DNA of 55,263 bases, from contig JAFTWE010000007.1 in assembly GCA_017465465.1 (NCBI GenBank), forward strand, positions 1 to 55,263, written 5' to 3'. Each line of letters opens with the position of its first letter. The first letter of the stretch is position 1. Below, piece by piece: positions 14,327 through 23,695 of this stretch. The stretch comes from Clostridia bacterium. Lineage in GTDB: Bacteria > Bacillota > Clostridia > Oscillospirales > Acutalibacteraceae. Below the pieces are notes generated by a model. It did no database searches and was not told where the DNA came from. It saw only the letters and a list, made by a program, of their open reading frames with translations. The translations under genes were made by a program, and so were the position numbers.

Positions 14327-16039
14327 TTAAGAGGCTTTATAAGCAGTTGTCCTCAATTCTTCTTTTGCTTTTAATATCATATCAGCATCTGGGAACTGCA
14401 TAACACCAACACCTACAAAGTGAATTTTTATAGGAACGTGTTTTTTTCCGTTTTCATCTTTTACTCTGTCAAAAATCTCGATTTTATCAATCAGCGTATT
14501 TACGAGAGCAGGTGTTAACTCCTTCAAATCGGTACACTTACGGATATTCGCAAGAAATTTTCTGACATCAATATTTTCTTGCTGTGCAGTATTGATGAGA
14601 TTTTCGTTGTATGCAACATTTTCTATTAAGTCTTTCTGCTCCTTTTCATAATTAGTGAGCATTCGGTTATATCGTTCATCGGGCAACGACCCAAGCACAT
14701 ACTGTTCAAAAACAGCTTCAATGAGCTTGTCCAACTCCTGAATACGTTTCTTGTTTTTCTCAAGCTCATACTTTGCCTCTTTGAGATTATTTGCGATGTT
14801 CAACCTGTGTTGCTTTGCGAACAAGTACAGAAACACAGGCTCATATTCTACAATATATTCTGCCGCTTCTCGTATAGTTTTGAGCACCATTTTCTCTAAC
14901 ACTACATTTCTGATATAGTGAATAGTGCAACTACCTCTGTTTTCCTTGTAAGCAGAACAACGAAAGAACTCTTGATTTTCATTTATGCTTTTAGCTGCAC
15001 AAAAATATAATTTAGAACCACAATCTCCACAATACACCAAGCCTGAAAATATACTTTCTCTGCCCGTTGCAGTATTTCTGCGACGGTGTTTTTTTATTTC
15101 CTGAACTCTTTTCCATGTGTCCATATCAATAATTGGTTCCTGAGTATTAGGAATAACAACCCAATCATCCTCTGAAAAAGATACTCTTTTGTGAACCTTG
15201 TAACTGATAGTACTTGATTTAAAGTTAACTGTACAACCGGTGTATTGCAAATTATTCAGTATTTTCTCAATACTGTTATCAGACCAACGATATGAAGTGG
15301 TCATCGGATTTCCTGTTTTCCTGCCTATTGAATTGTAATATGCAGTTGGAGTCAGGATTCCCTCACTTTCAAGCCTGCGAGCAATTTTTCTGACACCTAA
15401 CCCCTCAAGAGCCAATTGGTAAATATATTTGACTACTTTTGCGGCAGGTTCATCAATTACCCATTGTTTTGGATTTTCGGTATCCTTTTTATAACCAAAA
15501 GCAACTGTTGGCGAAACTCGTTCTCCGTTATCGGACTTTGATTTCCAAACCTGACGTACTTTCTTGCTAGTCTGAGAAGCATACCATTCATTAAATAAAT
15601 TATGAAACGGCATCATCTCAGTACCCTTACCGCTTATAGTTTCAACATTCTCCTGAATAGATATGAAGTTTACACCTAAAGACGGATAAAGCACCTGGGT
15701 ATAGTGGTCAAACAGTATATGCTCACGACCGAAACGGGATAAATCCTTTACAATAACAGTTCCGATTTCACCTGTTTCTATCATTCGTTCCATACGCTGA
15801 AAGTCAGGTCTGTCAAAGGTTGTTCCTGAGATACCGTCATCAACAAAGAACATTGTATTCTTGTATCCGTGCTTTTTAGCATAGTCTGAGAGAATACGCT
15901 TTTGATTAGTAATGCTGTTGGATTCTGAATCCTTGTTGTTTTCTTTATCCTTATCTTTGTCTTTTATATCATCAACAGATAAGCGACAGTATAATGCTGT
16001 TAATTTTTCATTAATATTTTTCTCGGCTTTCTTTGCCAT
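14327..16039 (-). CDS. Large serine recombinase (integrase/excisionase of element B)
   Basis: 570 aa from the ATG at 16039, chosen for AAAGGAG upstream; an earlier in-frame start at 16108 lacks one. N-terminal resolvase domain: ALYCRLSVDD (catalytic Ser in CRLS), FFVDDGISGTTFDRPDFQRM and VKDLSRFGREHIL. Then a recombinase domain (GVRKIARRLESEGILTPTAY), a zinc-ribbon with YCGDCGSKLYF and FRCSAYKENRGSCTIHYI, and a long coiled coil (about 400-480). This is the TnpX-like architecture, which integrates and excises circular DNA at att sites without divalent metals. Nearest gene to the left end of element B, as expected for an integrase next to its attachment site. Confidence 0.95.
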   Translation of the reverse strand: MAKKAEKNINEKLTALYCRLSVDDIKDKDKDKENNKDSESNSITNQKRILSDYAKKHGYKNTMFFVDDGISGTTFDRPDFQRMERMIETGEIGTVIVKDLSRFGREHILFDHYTQVLYPSLGVNFISIQENVETISGKGTEMMPFHNLFNEWYASQTSKKVRQVWKSKSDNGERVSPTVAFGYKKDTENPKQWVIDEPAAKVVKYIYQLALEGLGVRKIARRLESEGILTPTAYYNSIGRKTGNPMTTSYRWSDNSIEKILNNLQYTGCTVNFKSSTISYKVHKRVSFSEDDWVVIPNTQEPIIDMDTWKRVQEIKKHRRRNTATGRESIFSGLVYCGDCGSKLYFCAAKSINENQEFFRCSAYKENRGSCTIHYIRNVVLEKMVLKTIREAAEYIVEYEPVFLYLFAKQHRLNIANNLKEAKYELEKNKKRIQELDKLIEAVFEQYVLGSLPDERYNRMLTNYEKEQKDLIENVAYNENLINTAQQENIDVRKFLANIRKCTDLKELTPALVNTLIDKIEIFDRVKDENGKKHVPIKIHFVGVGVMQFPDADMILKAKEELRTTAYKAS

Positions 16040-16125
16040 AATTATAACTCCTTTCCGGAAGCCGAGCATTGCATTAGGTGTTGCCATTGTACAATGCCCG
16101 ACTGCCATTTTTCAAATGTGTGGTT

Positions 16126-16398
16126 TTATGCGAGCTGTTCCGACAGTATAATTTCTTTAAATTGCTGTAACAGAGATTTATTTATCTTGCCGTTAAACAC
16201 GCCAGTTACATCATAAACAATGCCGTGAATCTGTTCGGAAACTTTAATTTCATCAGGAACGATGTGCAGTTCTTCCGTTTGCTTTATTTCGTCAGACTGA
16301 GGAATTACATATTCCATAAAATCAACGGGGATGTCATCATTTATTCTGCCCGAACCTTTTCTTGAAACAAAGTTAGGGGCTATTGAAAGTTTCTTCAT
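16126..16398 (-). CDS. Small mobile-element protein of unknown function
   Basis: 90 aa from the ATG at 16398, placed by GAGG upstream; starts at 16404 or 16407 are possible but too close to that site. MKKLSIAPNFVSRKGSGRIN, then an acidic middle with two stretches of EELHIVPDE/EIKVSEQIH. Overlaps the end of the parB-like gene and precedes the recombinase by 86 bases. I do not recognise the family; its fixed position suggests a backbone accessory, possibly a directionality factor for the recombinase, which is speculation. Confidence 0.6.
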   Translation of the reverse strand: MKKLSIAPNFVSRKGSGRINDDIPVDFMEYVIPQSDEIKQTEELHIVPDEIKVSEQIHGIVYDVTGVFNGKINKSLLQQFKEIILSEQLA

Positions 16399-16403
16399 CC
16401 GCA

Positions 16404-17321
16404 TCACCTCGCATCCCTGTTTCTCTGTCGCTGCAGATATTTGTTGTAATATTCCAAAGCTTTTATGATATGCTCCTCTTTCTGCTGTTTGGTATAGTTT
16501 TTACCGAAGAACTTGTTTATACGCTCTTCAGGTATTTTTATAGCCTCTGCCTGATTAGGTTTAGGTGTAGTCATAATAGATAACACCGTATCAGCATTGA
16601 GCTGATTCTGTTCCGAGAGCTTACGCATTTTCTGTGCCTGTGCAAGTGAGGGAGTTACCTCATCACTCTCATAGGTTTCAAAAATCATCATCTGTTCTTC
16701 GGGAGTAAGATATGAGATTTCAACTGCAGGTCGCATTGCAATTCTGCCTTCATCCACAAGGTTAAGAATAGATTTTTCAAGGTTTGTCAAACGGATATAC
16801 CTTTTGATTTGTGTTGCACTGTCTTCGCTGTCCTGTGAGATTTTTTCTGCAGAATTTAACTTTAGGCCCACCGGGTCCGAAGTTAAATCTGTGCGTTTGC
16901 CTTGCTTTTTAAGGGCATCCATTTTCATCTTGTATGCGAACGCTTTTTCCGAGGGTAGAATATGCTCTCGGTGCAGGTTGCTGTCAACGAGAATAATATC
17001 TGCTTCTTCCTTACTGATAGACAGAACTACCACCGGCACCTCTGTCATTTCTAACCTTGTTGCTGCAAGGTATCTTCTGTGTCCTGAAACGATTTCGAAC
17101 ACATCAGCCTTATCATCTTTTCGCACCATAAGAGGCTGTATAATACCGTTTTCACGGATGCTTTCTTCCAATGGCTTCATATCTTCCTCTCGGCATTTGT
17201 AAGGATTTTTGAAATTCGGCACAATACTACTCATTGGCATTTTCACGATTTCTGTGATTGTAGGTTTTGTTTCATCTGCTTTCTCAAACAGAGTGTTGAT
17301 AAATTTATCTTCTTTTGTCAT
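16404..17321 (-). CDS. ParB-like partition protein (element B)
   Basis: 305 aa, complete. ParB/Srx N-terminal domain with SSIVPNFKNPYKCREEDMKP, SGHRRYLAATRLEM and LVDSNLHREHILPSEKAFAY; the middle has an HTH-like KbN-type segment (QIKRYIRLTNLEKSILNLVD, then GRIAMRPAVEISYLTPEEQ). The C-terminal 100 residues are lysine-rich. It starts 4 bases after the mobV gene. Homologous to the truncated gene at 1-558, with divergence beginning after about residue 145. Presumed role in element maintenance. Confidence 0.88.
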   Translation of the reverse strand: MTKEDKFINTLFEKADETKPTITEIVKMPMSSIVPNFKNPYKCREEDMKPLEESIRENGIIQPLMVRKDDKADVFEIVSGHRRYLAATRLEMTEVPVVVLSISKEEADIILVDSNLHREHILPSEKAFAYKMKMDALKKQGKRTDLTSDPVGLKLNSAEKISQDSEDSATQIKRYIRLTNLEKSILNLVDEGRIAMRPAVEISYLTPEEQMMIFETYESDEVTPSLAQAQKMRKLSEQNQLNADTVLSIMTTPKPNQAEAIKIPEERINKFFGKNYTKQQKEEHIIKALEYYNKYLQRQRNRDAR

Positions 17322-17325
17322 TTAA

Positions 17326-18525
17326 TTACCTCTCTTTACTATTAATATTTTTGTTGTTGATTTTTTCTTCTCGGCTGGTTTTGAATATTTCCGTGAAGAA
17401 GTTTTTTACCTTTTCAGGCACAAGTTTCAGCGCTTCAAGATATGGTGCACAAATTTCCTGCAGTTCACGGAATTGTCTTTCAAGACGGTTGAGCCGTGAT
17501 AGAAGCTCATAATTTCTGTCCTTCAGTTTTCCGTTTTCTCTTTCAAGGTCGAAAATCTTGCTTCGGGCAGCAACCGATTGTTTTGCCATTGTACTCAGGT
17601 CATTGAAGTCTTCACTTGAAAGAGTGACCTTGCCTGTAATACTCTTTTTACCCATATGCTCAATTTCCATAAAGGTTTTGTGTACCGTATGAACATCCTC
17701 ATAATGAAGAGTTTCCTTTTCGACCTGACTTTTGATTTCTTCAAGGCGTTTCTTATCTTGTTGTATCTCATATTGCAGACAAGACAGATGCTCAGCCGTA
17801 CTGCCTTTCTCACCACGGATGAAATCATTAAAACCGGCTCTTTGCATATGGTTGAAGAAATCGTCCTGCAAGATACTGTATGAGGGAATCAACACTGGCT
17901 TTCCCTTTTCGTTGAATACAACATTGCCGTTTTCATCAACTGCCTGCGGTGACTTCCATTTCTTTGAGTGGCTTATCTGATTGACTGTTTCTTTGACAGT
18001 ACCCACAAGTGATTTGTCCTTACACCGCTTTGTCCACAGAATCTGTTTCTCAACAACAGGCAGAGCTACAAGGTGCATATGATAGTGATACACAGGTTTT
18101 CCGTACTGTTCTGTGAGAGCTACATTCAGTTCATCTGCGTGCATAACTGCAGAGATGATATTCTGTTCACCGTACAAGGCAACTGCAAATCTGTATGCTT
18201 CCTCATAGAAATCTTTTGCATATTCATAACCGCCGTGAGTTTCAAAGTAGTCCGTGTTGACATCGAATATAACTTCATCAAAGACCTTCGCATCAGCTTT
18301 AAGCCCTCGCATACAGACTCTCTTTTCGGCTATTAGCTTATGAAGTTGTTCGTTGTAGGTCAGTTCACCACAGCTCTTAAAATGCACATTCATATCGCAC
18401 CTAGCCGTATCAACATTCATATTTGCGTAAGACTCATTCTTTCTCTCGTTGTGCCTTTCACATTTACCGATTGTGCTTTGTGTATGAGTGACAACTCTTG
18501 CTACACTATAATTTTTCTTTGACAT
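17326..18525 (-). CDS. MobV-family relaxase (element B)
   Basis: 399 aa, same length and motifs as the element A copy: HNERKNESYANMNVD at 25-39, H129-A-D-E and YHYHMHL at 146-152. About 96% identical to that copy over the first 265 residues, but the coiled-coil C terminus (from SQVEKETLHYEDVHTVHKTF on) differs at most positions, a mosaic pattern. GGAGG precedes the start. Nicks oriT for mobilization; the putative oriT hairpin lies 130 bases upstream. Confidence 0.95.
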   Translation of the reverse strand: MSKKNYSVARVVTHTQSTIGKCERHNERKNESYANMNVDTARCDMNVHFKSCGELTYNEQLHKLIAEKRVCMRGLKADAKVFDEVIFDVNTDYFETHGGYEYAKDFYEEAYRFAVALYGEQNIISAVMHADELNVALTEQYGKPVYHYHMHLVALPVVEKQILWTKRCKDKSLVGTVKETVNQISHSKKWKSPQAVDENGNVVFNEKGKPVLIPSYSILQDDFFNHMQRAGFNDFIRGEKGSTAEHLSCLQYEIQQDKKRLEEIKSQVEKETLHYEDVHTVHKTFMEIEHMGKKSITGKVTLSSEDFNDLSTMAKQSVAARSKIFDLERENGKLKDRNYELLSRLNRLERQFRELQEICAPYLEALKLVPEKVKNFFTEIFKTSREEKINNKNINSKER

Positions 18526-18654
18526 AGGTTTTACCTCCTTTCTGCATTACTGCCTTATTTGTTCCGCTGACTTTCTTCGAAAGTGCGTAACCCACTATGA
18601 CACTTTCAAGGCTTCTCCTTGCAAAGATGTCAGTGGGCTCTGCGAGGCTCAAAA

Positions 18655-18711
18655 ACTAAAATTTCTCGCTTATCAAGGGAGCGACAAACTTTAGTTGCGG
18701 TATATTCCGCA
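18655..18711. other. Putative oriT/relaxase recognition hairpins (element B)
   Basis: ACTAAAATTT (18655-18664) with AAACTTTAGT (18686-18695), one mismatch, containing TCGCT/AGCGA; then TGCGG-TATATT-CCGCA (18696-18711). Same arrangement and spacing as 2028-2084. The second hairpin keeps its stem while its loop has changed (ATTACT to TATATT), a compensated pattern that favours a structural role. Confidence 0.55.
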
Positions 18712-18867
18712 GACGAGCTTCGCTATGTAAGTGTGGCTATAGTATTCTTTATACCGAGATGCTTTTGTGGGGGCAGTTATTATATAAAGAAACTGTCTCT
18801 ATAAGTAATGGGAATAAGCCACATAAATCTGTTCCTGATTTTCAGGAAAATTTTTTTACAAACAAAA

Positions 18868-18948
18868 AAGCCGTCACATAGACAGCACAAATAGCGGGAG
18901 GACATTTCATCCTCTCGCACAGTTTGTACTGAAACTATGTAACGGCTT
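18868..18948 (-). terminator. Conserved 81-nt multi-part hairpin upstream of mobV (element B)
   Basis: Outer stem 18868-18881 with 18935-18948, the same sequence as 2231-2311 across the whole hairpin. On the minus strand it is followed by U6. Conserved while flanking spacer sequence has drifted. Confidence 0.6.
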
Positions 18949-19277
18949 AAAATTTAAGCACTGATTGTCCGTATGTTTCCCAACCAAGTATTCGGACAGA
19001 TACTTTTCAGGTCAGTACAGTGATTTCCGGCTCACTATAGGCACTAATAAATATGTGTTTCAGTTTGATATTTAGTTGTGAGGTAAATACATTATTTACC
19101 AATTTACTATTATACAGAACATTTGTTCTTTTGTCAATAATTTTCTACAAAATTCTTGCCGTTTCACCTGAAATAGTTCCTGCCCGGGAATCTCACCGCA
19201 GCGTTGCCTTGCTCGTATCATCGCAAAGTCGTATCACTTTCAGACGGTCATTAAATTTTCAAGGTGCATAAAAGCAA
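18949..19277. other. Non-coding spacer
   Basis: Contains the end of the backbone shared with element A (to about 19130) and then about 140 bases of unique sequence. No gene with a ribosome binding site seen on either strand. Confidence 0.5.
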
Positions 19278-19316
19278 AAAAGTCCTCACCTCCAATGAAC
19301 AGAGGTAAGGACTTTT
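19278..19316. terminator. Terminator-like hairpin
   Basis: AAAAGTCCT-C-ACCTC (19278-19292) pairs with GAGGT-A-AGGACTTTT (19302-19316), one mismatch in 15. T-rich on both flanks. Downstream of the HEPN operon on the minus strand. Confidence 0.65.
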
Positions 19317-19347
19317 ATCGTCGGTATCACGCAAGGGGAACAAAAAA

Positions 19348-19397
19348 CACCGGATGAAATAAGTACAGATTGCCTCTGTTCTTATCTTCATACGGTG
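19348..19397. other. 50-nt imperfect hairpin of unknown role
   Basis: CACCG (19348-19352), ATGAA, TAAG and ACAG pair in order with CTGT, CTTA, TTCAT and CGGTG (ending 19397), with single-base interruptions. Not followed by a T tract. Lies between the HEPN operon and the transfer region. No function recognised; possibly an RNA element or part of an old terminal inverted repeat. Confidence 0.45.
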
Positions 19398-19632
19398 CTT
19401 GGGTAGTCAATATAAATTGCTCCGCTTACGCGATACAAAGTTATTTGTATTAAATTGTGTCTTAAGTATACAGAACTAATATATGCTTGTCAATAGGTTT
19501 CGGCAAATAAAAGTTCGTGTTGGTGAAAAAGAGTTCAGTTTATCTGTATATGCAATTGTTAATTAGTAAAGTATTCGCACAGCAATATAAAAAAATTATC
19601 TTTACAACAGTTTATTTCAATAAGTAACAGTA

Positions 19633-20577
19633 TCATTTATCTTTTTCAAACAACATTCTGTCATCATCAGGATATATAATTCCAGAAACCGTTGTTTCAT
19701 TATTTTCTTGCCCAAAATGCACTGATTTCTCATGTGCCATAAAATAAATATATTTTTCTTCCAATTGTATCTTATACAACCAACCTCTACCTAAAAAAGA
19801 AGAATAATTGTTTTTATGTGAAAATGTGATTTCTTTTAAAGATGCATTTGTTAATTCTTGTCCTGAAATTATCTCATCCATAGATATTTCATTTATCATG
19901 TCCCAAAAACCATAAAAAACACCTTTTTTCACGGCTTCTGTTATTAAATACATTTTTTCAAACAAAATTTTCTCTTCATGAGTTACATCCGTTGCGTCTT
20001 CGATTATTTCAAAAGCTTTTTTAGAAAAAGGGAGAAGATTTTCATTTTCTCTTAGTGTCAAATATTTTTTTGTTGCTTCTGAATTTAACAAATCATTTTT
20101 ACTGTTATAAAATAATGCTATTGTTTTGATTAACATAGTTCTTTCAACCGCAATTTGAACATCCGAAATTGCATTTTTAATTTTGAATTTCCATGAAGTT
20201 GGAACAACATCTTCAAAGTCACCACCAGATATAATAATAGCAACAAGTTGCTCAAATATATTTCCAAATTTTATTGCTGTTTTCGCCAAATCAGCAATTT
20301 CTTTGTCTTTTGATATCAAATTAGCTGTCGGTATAAACAGTTCTCGATGTTCGATTGTGTAATCTGTAAGTACATTTATAAAGGTTTTGTACGACATATC
20401 CCAAGAGTAAAAATAATACCGTGAAGAGTTTTTTTCGGCAAATCTTTCATACTCACTATAGTCACTATTATCTTTATATTTTTCAAAAATACTATTTTGC
20501 AAACAAATTAGATTTTTTCCTTCCTTTGTTTTTCGTAAAAGCCTACCTAGTCTCAAAGAACATTCTAAAACATTCAC
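19633..20577 (-). CDS. Unknown protein, third gene of the HEPN operon
   Basis: 314 aa, helical, no signal peptide or membrane segment. No recognisable motif; it contains NVLECSLRLGRLLRKTKEGK at the N terminus and a C-terminal beta-rich segment (GRGWLYKIQLEEKYIYFMAH). It begins 2 bases after the stop of the 593-aa HEPN-motif protein, so it is co-translated. Very AT-rich, like the two genes before it. Probably a subunit of the same system. Confidence 0.7.
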   Translation of the reverse strand: MNVLECSLRLGRLLRKTKEGKNLICLQNSIFEKYKDNSDYSEYERFAEKNSSRYYFYSWDMSYKTFINVLTDYTIEHRELFIPTANLISKDKEIADLAKTAIKFGNIFEQLVAIIISGGDFEDVVPTSWKFKIKNAISDVQIAVERTMLIKTIALFYNSKNDLLNSEATKKYLTLRENENLLPFSKKAFEIIEDATDVTHEEKILFEKMYLITEAVKKGVFYGFWDMINEISMDEIISGQELTNASLKEITFSHKNNYSSFLGRGWLYKIQLEEKYIYFMAHEKSVHFGQENNETTVSGIIYPDDDRMLFEKDK

Positions 20578-20579
20578 GG

Positions 20580-22361
20580 TTAAACATCCTTTCCCAATTC
20601 ATCAATTAATTTATACATTAATATGCGTGAAGTAATACCACAAAGTTTTTTTGATTCAAGAGTAGAAATGCTTGCCATATTTAAACCATGAATAAGTTCA
20701 TTTCTAATTCTTCTTGTGTTATGTAGAAATTCTATTTCATCTGCAGATACGGGTATACTTAATCTGCTGATGAGTGTGTCTAGTTTTGAGCAAAAACTAG
20801 GTTCTGTTAACTTATTGTTTATCATTTTAACAACACTCTCATTAAGAGCTTTCATATTATCTTCTGAAAAACTTTTGATGTCTTCTACTATAATTTTTTC
20901 TGTTACACCTTTAATAACTTGCTTTCTTTCTGTCTTTGTTAGTTTTTCCCTTCCTGCTTTGAAAGCATATTCATCAAAAATGTTTTTTCCTTTTTCGCCA
21001 TTAACTATAAATTCAAGTGCCATAGAGCAATATATTACTTTATCATATTCATCACTCGAATGCCACGCTTGAACAATCCATTTCATTGCGTATTGTAGAC
21101 GAAGTACTTTTTTATTTTTTATTTGCAAATTAATAAAGAACTTTTCCACCCAGTCATAATCAAATAAGTATTCAGAATTTTCATCTAACTCTATTGATGT
21201 AGGCACTAACATATTTTCATCTGTAAGGGTTATGGATTCTCCGATAATGCAGTTTTCTATGTAAAATAAATTACTCAATCCTATTTTAGGATAATGACTT
21301 CTTACGTCCCAAAAATTATTGTTTAATGTAACACTTCCAAACCAATCAGCATACATGTCATTTTTAACCATAAATGATAAAAACTCAGTTGCTGCAACAA
21401 GTATTTTTTTACCTTCGCAAAAAGCATTATATAGTGAATCTGCCTTCATATTAACCCATATAACTGTAGTATTATCAATTGCTAATTCTTCAATTGATTG
21501 CTCAAATTCTTGTGATACTTCAAATGTTTTTCCTATCCTAACATTACCAATAACGCAATCTTCAATATTAATATTGATATTTTTAATAACCCCCGCAACA
21601 ATATAATTATGAATATATTTTTCATCGGAATCAGGGTAAACAAATCCTTTAACATCACTGTCTGAATGATTAACTATAAAATCCATTACTGAAAATGGGT
21701 TGCGTATATTGTTGAAAGTTGTTTTGTTGCATTGAGTAGATTGCATTATTTCCATAGAATATGGATGAATATACAAAATGTATATATTATCTGTTTTCTC
21801 AACTTTAACAATATTCCCGTTATAATTTAAATGATCATCTGATAAAAAAATGGTGAAATTTATATCATTATAAAGCGGAGTTTTTGCTAAGTGTTCAACC
21901 ATCTCTGTTTCAGAAATTGCAACTACAAGTGTTCCTCCCTGTTTGTTATATAAAAAACTAAACCATTCAAAATTGCAATCAATATTTAATATAAACATTT
22001 TCGAGGAAAAAGACTTAACATTCTCTTGCTCAAATATTTTTTCAAAATCTTTACATACATAAGACAAACTTTCAGTCTTATAATTTAATACCTTGTCCGA
22101 GTTTCCTTTGACTAGTCTTGCTTCGTGATTATACATAGTTGTTTTATATAACTCTAATTGTCCTGGTGATAATGCAAAAAGATTATTTGTTTCAATATCC
22201 AAGCCGTAGACTACTGCTGAACCGTTTTTATCTAAAAACTTAAGAACGGAATACAACTTTTTAGTGGAGCCTAGAATCATAGCTTCATCTAATTCGTATT
22301 GCAACTTATTAATAGAAGCAACACTACCCAAATGAAAAATATCATATATCATCTTATCCAC
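20580..22361 (-). CDS. Large protein with C-terminal HEPN motif (Apea-like)
   Basis: 593 aa, soluble. The C terminus has EFLHNTRRIRNELIHGLNM with R553-x4-H558, the HEPN ribonuclease signature, preceded by a segment resembling Apea-like HEPN domains (YCSMALEFIVNGEKGKNIFD, then KAGREKLTKTERKQVIKGV). The N-terminal 400 residues are unrecognised, beta-rich, and may be a sensor. Flanked tightly by a second HEPN-motif gene (16 bases upstream) and an unknown gene (2 bases downstream). HEPN proteins of this kind act as RNases in abortive-infection systems; the function here is inferred. Confidence 0.7.
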   Translation of the reverse strand: MDKMIYDIFHLGSVASINKLQYELDEAMILGSTKKLYSVLKFLDKNGSAVVYGLDIETNNLFALSPGQLELYKTTMYNHEARLVKGNSDKVLNYKTESLSYVCKDFEKIFEQENVKSFSSKMFILNIDCNFEWFSFLYNKQGGTLVVAISETEMVEHLAKTPLYNDINFTIFLSDDHLNYNGNIVKVEKTDNIYILYIHPYSMEIMQSTQCNKTTFNNIRNPFSVMDFIVNHSDSDVKGFVYPDSDEKYIHNYIVAGVIKNININIEDCVIGNVRIGKTFEVSQEFEQSIEELAIDNTTVIWVNMKADSLYNAFCEGKKILVAATEFLSFMVKNDMYADWFGSVTLNNNFWDVRSHYPKIGLSNLFYIENCIIGESITLTDENMLVPTSIELDENSEYLFDYDWVEKFFINLQIKNKKVLRLQYAMKWIVQAWHSSDEYDKVIYCSMALEFIVNGEKGKNIFDEYAFKAGREKLTKTERKQVIKGVTEKIIVEDIKSFSEDNMKALNESVVKMINNKLTEPSFCSKLDTLISRLSIPVSADEIEFLHNTRRIRNELIHGLNMASISTLESKKLCGITSRILMYKLIDELGKDV

Positions 22362-22377
22362 AAATAAAACCTCCTTT

Positions 22378-23427
22378 TTAAATTTTCAGGTTAATTATAC
22401 TTTGAATTTGTTTACTTGCTTTGTCAAGTTCTGATATTATATTGCTTTTTACAGTATAATAATCTTCCGAAAAGAGCTCTTGGGTTAAGCCAAACATCGG
22501 GTCGCTATCAATAATATCTTTTTCTTTTAAAGCAACGCCTAATTTGTAGTGAGCCATAGCATTTCTAAATACATCTGAATGATACTTGTCATCCATAATA
22601 ATGCTGATATTTAAGTTTTCTTTTATATCAGGTAAGATTGCAAGTAAATAATAATATAAAATATATGCAAATCTCAATTTTGTGGATGTTTCATCAACAA
22701 TTAATTTGTCAACGGAATAAACTATAAAGTTTATTTGACACAGTATTGTAAAAAGCAAAAATTTATAATCGTATTTATTCCCAAATGGAGATTTCACAAA
22801 ACCACCGTAATCTTTTGTGGAAAAAATATAATCTGATTTGATTTTATATGGTTCCAAAGCATTAAAACATGCTGTGTATTCTCCGCCTATAGTAGCCATT
22901 TTTTTGATAGTTTCACCATCGGTTTTACCATATGCAAAAAATGGAGTAACAACTTGATTTAAAATAGTATTATCACAAGAAAGTGAATTACAGTAAAACA
23001 CCCCATAAATATCATATAAATGCAATCGTTTTGCTATAGGCTTGCAAAGAGAAGAAAAATACATTTCACTTTGCTCATATTTCTCATAAAGAATTTCATC
23101 TAAATCCCTATACCCTCTTTCAAAAAGTTTGATAGAGTTTCGCATTTCTTCATAGTACTTTTTTTCTTCATCTGTAAATGTAGGAAGTCTTAATTTATGC
23201 TTTGAAGAATTGTTATAGGCATTTACCCAATCCTCAATCCCGTCAACTATCAACCCCGTATAAGGCATTAAGGCTATGTAATAACTAGGCGTAACTATTT
23301 CTTGGTTATATAAAAGTGTAGAGAACAATCTTAAATCATTTTGCATCAATTTAACTGCACATTTTTGCACTTTGTTTAAAGGAGCATTTATTAAGTTGTA
23401 TTTTTCTGTTTCGTGATTAATTGACAC
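22378..23427 (-). CDS. HEPN-motif protein, first gene of the HEPN operon
   Basis: 349 aa from the GTG at 23427 (an ATG four bases upstream runs into a stop after four codons). The C-terminal region has DVFRNAMAHYKLGVAL with R288-x4-H293, a HEPN-type motif, after a helical hydrophobic stretch (LRFAYILYYYLLAILPDI). The N-terminal part is unrecognised. A leader ORF, a hairpin and a consensus promoter lie upstream. With the next gene it gives two different HEPN-motif proteins in one operon, which suggests a heteromeric RNase or a toxin/antitoxin-like pair. Confidence 0.65.
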   Translation of the reverse strand: MSINHETEKYNLINAPLNKVQKCAVKLMQNDLRLFSTLLYNQEIVTPSYYIALMPYTGLIVDGIEDWVNAYNNSSKHKLRLPTFTDEEKKYYEEMRNSIKLFERGYRDLDEILYEKYEQSEMYFSSLCKPIAKRLHLYDIYGVFYCNSLSCDNTILNQVVTPFFAYGKTDGETIKKMATIGGEYTACFNALEPYKIKSDYIFSTKDYGGFVKSPFGNKYDYKFLLFTILCQINFIVYSVDKLIVDETSTKLRFAYILYYYLLAILPDIKENLNISIIMDDKYHSDVFRNAMAHYKLGVALKEKDIIDSDPMFGLTQELFSEDYYTVKSNIISELDKASKQIQSIINLKI

Positions 23428-23445
23428 TCATATTACCTGATTTCT

Positions 23446-23493
23446 TTAAATTGTAAACCTCCCCACCATAACGGCAGGGAGGTTGAAATTCAT
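23446..23493 (-). CDS. 15-codon upstream ORF in the leader of the HEPN operon
   Basis: MNFNLPAVMVGRFTI, start at 23493, stop at 23446-23448. Its start context CAGGTAATATGA is repeated just before the main gene (direct repeats TCATATTACCTG at 23428-23439 and 23490-23501 on the plus strand). A CCTCCC/GGGAGG stem lies within it. May couple or regulate translation of the operon; speculative. Confidence 0.45.
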   Translation of the reverse strand: MNFNLPAVMVGRFTI

Positions 23494-23536
23494 ATTACCT
23501 GCCAAAAACAACATCGCTTTGACAGCGTTGTATTAA

Positions 23537-23565
23537 ATTATACTCTTATTTGATAAATTAATCAA
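23537..23565 (-). promoter_or_regulatory. Promoter of the HEPN operon
   Basis: Minus strand: TTGATT (23565-23560), 17-base spacer, TATAAT (23542-23537). An imperfect palindrome (ACAAC..CGCT/AGCG..TTGT) lies around 23507-23531 just downstream and could be an operator. Confidence 0.75.
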
Positions 23566-23636
23566 TAGCACAGAATAAACTACATACAAAAACCGTGAAA
23601 GAGACATCCCTTTTTATTACTCATCCGTCACAAATA

Positions 23637-23665
23637 TTGATTTACTCTCTTTTTTTATATATAAT
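23637..23665 (+). promoter_or_regulatory. Promoter of the two-component/ABC operon
   Basis: TTGATT (23637-23642), 17-base spacer, TATAAT (23660-23665); the response-regulator start follows 30 bases later. Divergent from the HEPN operon promoter. Confidence 0.75.
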
Positions 23666-23695
23666 TATCATATAACCACTGAAAAGAGTGATTTG

